A program made the translations under genes and the position numbers. Source: Zarea fungicola (taxonomy: Eukaryota > Ascomycota > Sordariomycetes > Hypocreales > Cordycipitaceae). Taken from it: DNA of 26,284 nucleotides. The notes under the pieces were generated by a model. That model saw only the letters and a list, made by a program, of their open reading frames with translations. It did not search any database and was not told the origin of the DNA. Below are positions 18,528 through 26,284 of this stretch, in pieces (positions within the stretch are counted from its first letter, which is position 1; every line of letters starts with the position of its first letter). Where the stretch lies: positions 1 through 26,284 of the forward strand of contig FWCC01000015.1 of the NCBI GenBank assembly GCA_900169235.1, in the 5' to 3' direction.

Positions 18528-19110
18528 ACGCTTATAGCTAGCTCAACAATCAACAGTCATTCAACTACCTCTTGCTGCACATACTGACAGTAAGAACGGT
18601 AGTAAATAGAAACGCGCTAGCGTTCGTCACAGTTATTAGGAGACGCTCGTTAGTTATAGCGAGCGTTTAGTTCTTCCAGGCTGATAGTTGGTGATAACAA
18701 TTAGGCTTGACACTAGAACCTTATATTCTACCCTATCAAGTTGTTTTTATTCAGTTCTCAAGACTTACATTCTAATTAATTAGTCCCTATTATAGGCTTC
18801 GACTTGATATAACCTCTCATTGGTATCGAAGACCAATAACTAAAAACACTAAATCGTGCCGATTTTGGCGTATTGGTTCCGAGGTCCCAGATCGTTTGGG
18901 GTACTTGGAAAGGATTTTATTCGGGTTGATCATACGATCCCTGATGATATTGATCTAGCATTACACACTATCCCTCAACAATTCTCGAATTTGAAATGCA
19001 TACGTCAACTATATAGTCACTAGCATAGTCTATATGCTTAATCATTTCCAATGGAAAGGTTCAATTCATTTCCGAAATCTTGACGCGGCTTTTCTGCCGC
19101 CACACTATTG

Positions 19111-19164
19111 CTCCTCTATTTCTTCTATTTCTTCTAGAGGTTTCTTATTTCTCTTATTTCTTCT
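19111..19164. repeat. T/C-rich microsatellite
   Basis: Imperfect repetition of a CTATTTCTT-type unit over about 54 nt, all pyrimidine-biased on the plus strand. It lies about 360 nt beyond the 3' end of the P450 gene. Confidence 0.7.
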
Positions 19165-19520
19165 ATGGCAGCCTCTTTTGTTCTCAAAAGCTGCTGATAA
19201 CCAATCAGGCACAGAACCATAAAACCATTTTGTTGGTATGCCGTACAAAGAGTTTACGAGGCCCGGATTGCACTGGAATGTTGGCCATCCATGCTTCTTA
19301 TGAAATGAATAGCAACCTCCAAAATGGCCTAAACTGACGGCACAGGGGCTCAGTAGGCTTATGATGGGAAGGAATTCTGGGAGACTTGGAAACAAGTTGA
19401 GTACAATCCCGAGCAGGAAACATTCAAAAAGAAGCTTGAATTTGAGGTGTGAGAGTGGGGAGAAGAGCATCCTCTATATGTAGCGTAGCATTTATAAAAG
19501 AAGTTACTATGGAAACTGTA

Positions 19521-21200
19521 CTACCTTCTCTTCTTGACATATACAGGCCAAGAATGCGGTATGACTGTTGCATGTGCGGTAATGCTCCAATGCTTCTCTG
19601 GGGACAGTTGTTGAATATCATAATCGCGAAGTAATGTTGCCGTTATCTTTGACAGCTCCATCTTTGCCAGGTTTTGTCCCGGGCAGGCATTATATCCAGC
19701 ACCAAACTAGAACGCGAAGCTTTGTTAATATAAATTGTGTGATGTGGGAACAGCAGCAAGCAACAAATACATACAGACATCAAGTACTTTTCTTTGGACA
19801 CCGCATCGCTTGTGAGCCATCTCTGAGGCTTAAATTCGTCTGCATCTGACCCCCAGCACTCCTTGGAATAGTGCATCACCCATGGATTCACTGAAAGGAT
19901 AGTGCCCTTTGGGAATGTTTGCTGTCCAATAGTTACACCGCCATCGCCCGCTACTCGAGGTATGCTCACCGCCAAAGCAGAGTAGACACGAAGAGACTCT
20001 TTAATACAGGCCTGCAAATATCTTAGGTTCTTTGCATCTACATAGCTTACAACCGGGGTCAAGCAATGCCCCTCAGCGATGGCCGCGTCAATCTCATCCC
20101 GGATGCGCTGGTGTGAGGCTGGGTGTCGAACGACGTAGTAAAAGATCGCATGTAAGACATTCGCCGGCGAGTCTGAGCCAGCAGGAATATTGAATACAAC
20201 ATTGGAGAAGATGTCGCGTTTTGTAAAGTCCAGCGGGTGTTCTTGGTGCTCCCGAAGCCAGTGTTCAAAAATGTCGAATCTCGACTCGGTGGCCGCCATG
20301 CGTTCGTCAAGCGCCTGTGTTGTCAAATGGTTGAGATAGCCCATCGGCAATATCTTCATTGAGGTGACAAGAGGGTTCGCTAAAAGGAACGTGTAGACTC
20401 CATAGAAAAATCCTGCAACTGCCGCATACCGGTTGAGCTTCGCCACAGTGCCAATGGCATTTCCAATGTCAGATTCCGCCTCAAGAAAACCTAGAGGGTT
20501 GGAAAAGAACATCTCCCCAGCAATATCATAGATAGCAAAGTGCAAATACTTACCGAGATCGATTGGTTTAGCCTTTTCGGCAAGACGATCAAGGCATCCA
20601 AGCAGCGTTCCCACTACCCTGTCGAACTCTTGCTCAGCTTGTAGAAGATTGGTAAGTGTATAACCTGATGCTAGATATCGTGTAATGGATTTCTGGGCGT
20701 GGGGTTCCAGTGCGGACATCTGATTTTGGAACCTGTAGTCTGGCCATGCCATAGCTCTGTACCACGGTGCCTAACCCCAAATCAGTACATCAAATTCCAG
20801 CATGGCTGACTGACTACGAACGCACCTTTTTAAGTGGCGCAAGCAGAACACGACTGATGCCATCGGGATGACTGATGCTAACTTCGTTATGCGCAATCCG
20901 GACAAAATGACCTATTGTGTACAAAACATTAGCTGAGTGTTATGATTAAATACCGTTGTAAGCATTACCGTGCTGCTCGTGCAATTGCATGAGCCGGGTG
21001 TGAAAGCCCCCTTTAACGATTACTTGAGCATGCCATAATCGAGTGATTGATGCGAAGAAAGGCCCAGGAACATGGCTTAGTCCAAGGAAGTAGCGACGAT
21101 GAATGAGTATGCCCAGGGCTATACAGAGCAAGGCGATGACGATGTGCCAATTCCTCGCCTTGTAACCGTCGAAAATGGCCTGCGAGATAATGAACGTCAT
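19521..21200 (-). CDS. Cytochrome P450 monooxygenase (499 aa), four exons
   Basis: Exons on the minus strand are 21200-20969, 20911-20826, 20770-19775 and 19706-19521. The three introns (57, 55, 68 nt) are GT-AG and all junctions keep the frame. The N-terminus has a membrane anchor (about residues 18-38) followed by HVPGP. The I-helix motif is AGSDSP (303-308), with Ser where most P450s have Thr. The K-helix ESLR (364-367), PQRW (421-424) and heme loop FGAGYNACPG (439-448, C446 ligand) are all present. The overall sequence resembles fungal pisatin-demethylase-like or benzoate-hydroxylase-like P450s rather than housekeeping CYP51 or CYP61. It would be ER-bound, taking electrons from NADPH-P450 reductase. 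The divergent terpene synthase makes oxidation of its product the likely job (inference). Confidence 0.95.
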
Positions 21201-21421
21201 AGTACAACAGCACAACTTAGTGTGATACTGAATTAAGTTCTGAGGCTTGGTGAAGGACAAGCAACAATAGGATAAGAGTCAGGTATTTCATAAGACGAGG
21301 TAGGACATCGGTACTAGTATTGCAACTATTGTTGTCGGGTCGGTCAAAACACACTGGGGCTAGGAGTCAGAGGATAATAATATCCACTTCTCTATAGACC
21401 GAGTTTTATAATTAATTGATC

Positions 21422-21431
21422 CGGCGGGCCG
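21422..21431. promoter_or_regulatory. CGG-N4-CCG palindrome, candidate Zn2Cys6 site
   Basis: CGG CGGG CCG is a convergent CGG/CCG pair of the type bound by fungal Gal4-class dimers. It is a single copy in an AT-rich surrounding, so chance occurrence remains possible. Confidence 0.25.
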
Positions 21432-22242
21432 AGGAAAAGTTTGCACGGTATTACATGCAGAGCAAGGGTGAACTGCCGGAGATGGTGCATCCACATTGAT
21501 GATGTGTATAACCACAGTTTGTATTATTTCTATTTCTGACTATTAGTACCTCATCAGGACCCTCAGAATCCCCCCCGTTATGTTCCGGGTAGATTGCCAA
21601 AAATCAATACCGGAATAAGGAAAAGGTAAGCAATTGATATCAAGTCGTACGAGCCTAGGCTTTTGTCGAAGTGGAGTCGTTGTTGTCTGTGATGCTAGTT
21701 ATTAGGCGAGATAATACCCAACAAAGGGACAACCATTGCCCACATTTCTCAGCAGTAGAACCATAAGTCTGTTCTGGATGAATTTACAACACAGAGATAA
21801 ATTGCTTACTTACGCTCTATCAGACACTTGCTATGTACTAGATAACTCCGTAATACTGCATTGAGCATCTGATAATCATCTACAGCGTATAACACATCTA
21901 CAATACCTGTAAGCTCCTTTACTTGTGCAGCTACAGAAGTTTCGACGGCTTTTCCGACCCCGTTTAGCTGAGATTTACAAGATACTCCGACCGAATAGTG
22001 CTTATAAACGGAAAACATGCGAGTCTGCTGACTCGTTAGAAGTTAATAATAGAAAAAGAAGCCGAGTATCGGAACCCCGTTCTGGTTGGAGAACCCGGGA
22101 AAATGTGTGCGGAAGTTTCACTTGTTGCGAAAGTTCCACTTGCCAGTGGAGATGTCATTTGTCAGTGGTCATATACTAGAGCTTTTACTGTGATCCTGTC
22201 CATTGAGAATGGAATGAAGATATTGCTGCGATGCATGCACCC

Positions 22243-22265
22243 TGGTCTCGAAGAGTCGGAGACCA
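22243..22265. repeat. Short inverted repeat (7-bp arms, 9-nt loop)
   Basis: TGGTCTC and GAGACCA are perfect arms around GAAGAGTCG, about 250 nt before the terpene synthase ATG. This could be an operator or simply a hairpin. Confidence 0.45.
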
Positions 22266-22356
22266 AACTATAGAAACTTTGACTATACTAAAACGGTTAA
22301 AGCGATATGAAAATTGAAGCATGAGTATTATCTTAGACGGCCCATTCAGCGATAAT

Positions 22357-22456
22357 CAACTATTACAATAACCATAAGTACAGCAACTACAACAACCACA
22401 ACAGCCAACAGCTACAACAACCAACAACCACAATAACCACTACAGCTACAACAGCA
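22357..22456 (+). repeat. CAA/CAAC-rich low-complexity tract in the terpene synthase leader
   Basis: About 100 nt of nearly pure A/C sequence with interspersed CAACAACC-type units, ending about 55 nt before the ATG at 22511. If transcribed it would be an unstructured leader. Confidence 0.75.
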
Positions 22457-22510
22457 CTCTGCAGGGATATTGTCAGCTTAATCGTGGACGGTACACTTAC
22501 ACCTTGGACA

Positions 22511-23975
22511 ATGGAAAAAGCCCCTTTGGTTCTCGGAACCCTCATAACCGCATTGGTGATTCCATTCATTTATGGCTATGCATCTCGCGAGCTAAAAGCC
22601 AGCCCAAAGACTACGGCAAGTAAGCCAGAGAACAATGCAAGCAGCCTCTATGGCCAACAACTTGTGGTGCCAAATCTGTCAAAATTGATGAGTAATTGGC
22701 CAAGTTCAAAGTTGAGCCCAAACCTTGCCAAGATCCGCCATCATCATGATATGAAGCTCCAAGAGTGGTTCCCAGACGTAAAGGTTCGGAACAAGATCAT
22801 GGGAATTGATGTACCACTTTTCGCCGCCATGTAAATGATACAACCTGAAACTGTGAACCAATATAACTGCTAACAGGTTATACCACAGGTGGTGGCCAGA
22901 GGCCACACTCGACCGGCACCTTGCTATCACTTATTATACAGTTTGGCTTTTTGTTTGGGACGACCACTTCGATGGCGCGCTCGCAGACCCCTCACTGCCA
23001 CCAACGGCAAAAGAACTCTCGGCGGTACACGCAAAGGCGCTGGACTACACGAGTTATCATCTTGGACTTGGCCCGATGGATACAGAACCGGTGGCTCCGT
23101 CACGATATTCGAGGATCTTTGCCGAGGCTGGCGAACTATTCCGCAAGAGTATGACCGGAATCCAACGCCGCCGTTTTCTCAAGCAAATTGACTTTTATAT
23201 GGAATGCTCTCGCGCACACCAGTCTTACATCGAAAGGCTGGAACTGCCAAAATCTCGTAGCCAGTATTGGCAAATGCGATCAGGCGATTCAGCATATCTC
23301 ACTTACTGCGCGTTAAATGAGTACGCCAACGAAGCATAATCAAGATGACTTGGAGGCTGACCATGATCATACACAGGTACATGATGGATGTGTCTCTTCC
23401 AATTGAACTGATTGAAATGGATCAGATGCAGAATCTCTGGCTTGAATGCATGCGTTGTATCATTTAGTAAGTTTTGGCATTCTCACCTCCCCATGGCCAA
23501 AACCTGATTGAGCTGACACGGCCAGTGTCAACGATTTGCTTTCGCTCAAGAAAGAAATGGTAAGTCAGACCATCACCCTGTTCCATGCAGCCGTCGGGGT
23601 CCCACATTGCTTATGGCGTTTTACAGAAAGCAAGTCTTTGCAGTTTAGTGCCGATAACTATGACTGAGGCTGAATGTGATCTTCCATCAGCAGTGAATCT
23701 ACTTGTGGATGGCCTCAGAACTTCCATCTCTATGGTAGAAGAAACGACCAATAGCATGGTTGCTGCGACACCATCAGGCACAAAACTGCACCAGGACATG
23801 CAACAGTACATGCGTGGCATGATCACCCCTCTCAGAGGGAACTGGGATTGGTCGTAAGTGCAACTAAGCAGCAGTTGCGGAAAAATTATTGCTGACGTTT
23901 CGCAGATTGTCAAGCGCAAGGTATGGCATGGGTAAGTTTGTGCAGCAGGATGGAAGCCTGGTCATACCGCTGTAG
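22511..23975 (+). CDS. Class I terpene synthase (sesquiterpene-cyclase-like), 390 aa, six exons
   Basis: The exons are 22511-22830, 22889-23320, 23377-23466, 23526-23559, 23627-23853 and 23906-23975. All five introns (52-67 nt) are GT-AG, most have a CTAAC or CTGAC branch point, and the frame holds throughout. Family marks are the aspartate-rich DDHFD (131-135), a pyrophosphate-sensor Arg (R237) exactly 46 residues before the NSE triad, the NSE triad NDLLSLKKE (283-291), and the C-terminal RY pair (373-374). The enzyme would ionise a prenyl diphosphate, probably farnesyl diphosphate, with Mg2+ and cyclise it. The product cannot be read from sequence. Unusually, residues about 5-25 are a strong hydrophobic helix and the fold-proper starts near residue 50, so the enzyme may be membrane-tethered. 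It is divergent from the P450. A start at the Met near residue 60 would remove the helix, but it lies inside the conserved region. Confidence 0.95.
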
Positions 23976-25571
23976 AGGAAAATTGCGAGTCATACCACTG
24001 CTAAGAGCAGGCAAGAGCACTTCCGGGCACTCCACTGCATATGGCAGAACGAATCAAACCCTAGATTACGAAACCAGTGCGAAGAAATTACTATTTTTCA
24101 TCCAAGTTACCTATACATTGAGTGAAGGGAATGTAGAGATAGTTCGAGTGTTCAAGTAAGAACTCGTCTCCTCGATCTTTGAACAGCCATGAGAACTAGA
24201 TGAAGCAGGCTTGGTAATCAAGCGAGATGAATAGACCAACTGTCCGAGCAACAATATAGAGAGCTGGGACTGAGTCGGCAACTGTCAGATATCGCAAATT
24301 CAGCTAATCACTTCAGGACAGGGTCCGGTATTGCCAGCTTTGCCCGGCGCTGCAGGTCCAATTGGGCAGAATTAGGTGATTCTGCCGATCAATTTTCGAC
24401 AAACTCCAGACTACCACCCCAGCCAATCAGGCAATTACTACCATGAGCCGAATTGGTCGATATGGCGCCATGTAGTGTACTCCGCGACTCGTTTTTGCTA
24501 CGGTAGTGGAGCCTAGCCATGCTGACAACCGTCGAAGGTTCGCAGAAAGATCTTGCATTAGAAACATTCCGATTCTTTCTAGCCTTACTTCAATGACTTA
24601 GCGCAAGGCGGTACCGACAGCCATTGGAGTAGAAGACGCCACTGTACTCCAGAGTGTAGTCAGTCCCGCCGTTCCCGTCATTCCCGTGAACTGGCAAGGG
24701 GGGCGACTCTGAATACCGAAAGCCGAAACACAGCTCCACGGTCGGATAACAGGCACGGCTTCAAGTTGCAGAAGTTCGAGTTTATTACCGAGGTGACAGA
24801 GACGAAGAACATGAGCGGTGTGTGGCAAGTATTGACGGGCATCGAGTACCTACCAGCATCCAGAGGACAACTAATGACTCTAGAACGATGCGACGGGGGA
24901 AATGACTCGGGAGAACTCCAGAAAGAGGGCCCAAATTGTGATTAGCGGAGAAATCTCTCTCTCTCTGTTTTTTGTATACATGTCCAACAGGCCTGGCTCT
25001 ATTACTGGCTCTCTTACTGGCTCTATTACTGGCTCTCTCACTGGGTGGCTGGCTCTCTTACTAGCTATCACACAGTGTTCTGGGCGTCGCGATATAGGGA
25101 CTGGTAAGCACCTCCTTCGTTAAAACCCTAACCCTGCTCGAAGCCTCTAAATGTACTAGGGAACCACCAGGGTTGGGGTTCTAGTCGGATTGCAGTGCCA
25201 ATGCTTATTGCTTAAGCGCTATTTCTGGTGGCCCGACCGAGTACACAGACTGATTCTCAGTCACTGCATAGCAAGTTTGTTGCCACTGACGATAAGGTTC
25301 TAATGGCCGAGTGAAACTGGGTGAATACAGTTGATAGCGGTAATATTTAACCTTTTTTTCAGCCCTGAAATTCTGACCTCATCATATTCTTCTAGATACG
25401 GCCCTTCTTGTCCACCATCAGCTTGGGAGCAAGGCGGCCGACCACAAATCACGACGTGGTGATTCATGGCAGTCAATTGTCGCAATAGATGCAATAGATG
25501 GAGATGCTGTAGGAACTCGGTACATAAAGATTGTTTGGATTTTTCCTCTACTTTTCGGTTCTCGTTAAAAG
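23976..25571. other. Intergenic region between terpene synthase and exonuclease genes
   Basis: This is 1.6 kb in which I see no supportable gene. It includes the 3' end of the terpene synthase transcript, a few short coding-like frames (for example on the minus strand at about 24600-24830) interrupted by stops, the 12-bp tandem repeat at 24993-25060 and a two-unit telomere-like motif at 25124-25135. No additional biosynthetic gene was recognised. Confidence 0.45.
24993..25060. repeat. 12-bp minisatellite, about five units
   Basis: Units CTGGCTCTATTA and CTGGCTCTCTTA alternate (24993-25004, 25005-25016, 25017-25028, 25029-25040, 25049-25060), with an 8-nt degenerate interruption CTGGGTGG at 25041-25048. 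Being a multiple of 3, it keeps a frame open in both directions (Ser-Ile/Leu-Thr-Gly on plus), which explains the open frames there. Confidence 0.85.
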
Positions 25572-26284
25572 CTACCACCCGGAAGGGGCCTTTGCCATGT
25601 GCTGTCCCTTACCATAAAAGGTAGGGGTGTGCGACAGCGCAACTCTCGCCTCTGCTTCGACCAGCATCTTTGCTCTCCATTTTCCTGTCATTTTACCACC
25701 GTAATACTTCCACAGACGAGCTAGAATGTGTACATCATTCGCACAGTATTGGACAATCTCCTTAGCAAGCGGCCGCTCGTTGAATACCTCGTAGCTGCCA
25801 CCTTTTTCCGGCGCGAAGAGCTGCTGGCCGGCGCTCTTGCTCCCAAGCCAGGCCGCCTTCTCCTGTTCGCTAAGTGGCGCATCGTACTGTATACACTTAG
25901 CCAGCCCAGACACGAATCTTCTGCGCCCTGGCCGTGTTGCTAGCTCCATGAGTTGCAGATCCTCGATTCCCTGGAGATGGATACCGAAATGGCTGTACAA
26001 AGCGTCAGAGTCGTTGCGGACATCAAAGAATACTTTTGGGATATCTTTTGACTCCAAGATACTCTTGAGACTCTCTTTATTCTTTCTTGGCGTCGAGAAT
26101 GCCGTGCTTCCCAGCTTGTGGACATCTACCAGATAGGTATGTTGCCCAGGGAGGGAGTAGATTTGCAAAATGGAGATGGACCCGTCACGGGAGAGATTGA
26201 TACCTTCCAAATCAATGTATAGAGATGGCGGGGACGTCGGCAGGTCACTTATGGCATTGATGAGCAGTGATCGGAATGGTCTGG
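25572..26284 (-). CDS. DEDDy 3'-5' exonuclease domain protein, partial (N-terminus beyond window)
   Basis: The minus-strand frame is open from the window edge (26284) to the stop at 25574-25572, giving about 236 visible residues and lacking the start. Exo I is YIDLEG (the D and E of DxE), just left of 26220. Exo II is in FFDVRNDSDALYSHFGI. Exo III is QYCANDVHIL with the Y-x3-D pattern, which puts it in the DEDDy group with RNase D, WRN and EXD1-type proteins. These remove nucleotides from RNA or DNA 3' ends using two metal ions. The substrate here is unknown. No intron is needed in the visible part. The C-terminus is short after the domain, so this may be a compact stand-alone exonuclease. 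Confidence 0.92.
   Translation of the reverse strand, partial: RPFRSLLINAISDLPTSPPSLYIDLEGINLSRDGSISILQIYSLPGQHTYLVDVHKLGSTAFSTPRKNKESLKSILESKDIPKVFFDVRNDSDALYSHFGIHLQGIEDLQLMELATRPGRRRFVSGLAKCIQYDAPLSEQEKAAWLGSKSAGQQLFAPEKGGSYEVFNERPLAKEIVQYCANDVHILARLWKYYGGKMTGKWRAKMLVEAEARVALSHTPTFYGKGQHMAKAPSGW

Larger units (their letters stand above)
17196..19520. other. Gene-poor accessory spacer with decayed frames and low-complexity tracts
   Basis: This is 2.3 kb with no gene I can support. It contains an orphan promoter-like block at 18520 onward, a short hairpin (ACGCTCG ... CGAGCGT, about 18642-18666), an ATG-less open frame at 18853-19023 (+), and a T/C-rich microsatellite at 19111-19164. The 121-codon minus frame 19470-19105 is composed partly of that repeat and is unlikely to be a gene. 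Confidence 0.4.
21201..22510. promoter_or_regulatory. Divergent promoter region between the P450 and terpene synthase genes
   Basis: This is 1.31 kb shared by two genes pointing away from each other. A TATAAAA (minus strand, 21410-21404) lies about 205 nt before the P450 ATG. A palindromic CGG-N4-CCG at 21422-21431 has the form of a Zn2Cys6-regulator site. An inverted repeat TGGTCTC-N9-GAGACCA lies at 22243-22265, and an A/C-rich CAA tract forms the terpene-synthase leader. Short frames here are not credible genes. Confidence 0.5.

Noticed and set aside
19105..19470. 121-codon minus-strand frame just beyond the P450 3' end
   Set aside because: It has an ATG and a hydrophobic start, but its C-terminus is encoded by the T/C microsatellite and the middle shows no family likeness; probably chance.
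23321..23338. Extension of terpene synthase exon 2 to the in-frame stop at 23338
   Set aside because: Reading on gives a truncated enzyme lacking the NSE triad. Splicing at GTACGC (23321) restores a continuous domain with a CTGAC branch point and CACAG acceptor.
24598..24828. Minus-strand frames that look partly protein-like near 24600-24830
   Set aside because: Different frames look coding-like on either side of a six-C run, but each is stopped soon, no start or splice structure joins them, and no family is recognised.

Overview
The window is nuclear DNA of a filamentous ascomycete, most likely a Sordariomycete and plausibly Hypocreales (an inference from gene style, not from a database match). 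The grounds are an intron-containing fungal-type eIF4A gene, short introns (mostly 52-89 nt) with CTAAC/CTGAC branch points, pyrimidine-rich leaders, and fungal-style multidomain proteins. No tRNA, rRNA or CRISPR array was seen.

The left part (about 1-14,630) is ordinary gene-dense euchromatin with five genes. They are: a four-span membrane protein whose first coding exon is only 7 nt (1065-2690, +); eIF4A in four exons (5343-3744, -); an F-box/JmjC protein in two exons (6278-7930, +); a PAM2/CUE-like/CCCH/DUF1771/Smr protein in three exons, one intron being of the rare GC-AG type (9289-11533, +); and a single-exon protein that joins an E2-like UBC domain, a zinc-ribbon-like cluster and an F-box (12500-14623, +). 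The last three all point to RNA surveillance or ubiquitin-linked control.

The right part (about 14,630-25,570) is a gene-poor accessory island with many short broken frames, low-complexity tracts and inverted repeats. It holds two tandem small secreted-protein genes on the minus strand (16701-16435, a seven-cysteine knottin-like peptide with a dibasic processing site; 17195-16932). It also holds a divergent pair: a cytochrome P450 (21200-19521, -) and a class I terpene synthase (22511-23975, +) separated by a 1.3-kb shared intergenic region. Spliced on paper, both give intact proteins of 499 and 390 aa with all signature motifs. The terpene synthase carries an unusual N-terminal hydrophobic helix, so both enzymes may sit on the ER membrane. 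This pair is the best candidate for an undescribed system: a minimal, possibly membrane-coupled terpene pathway in a fast-changing island.

At the right edge a DEDDy 3'-5' exonuclease gene (minus strand) runs off the window, marking a return to ordinary gene content.

Intron-exon structures were derived by hand from reading frame, splice consensus and family conservation. No transcript evidence or database search was available.
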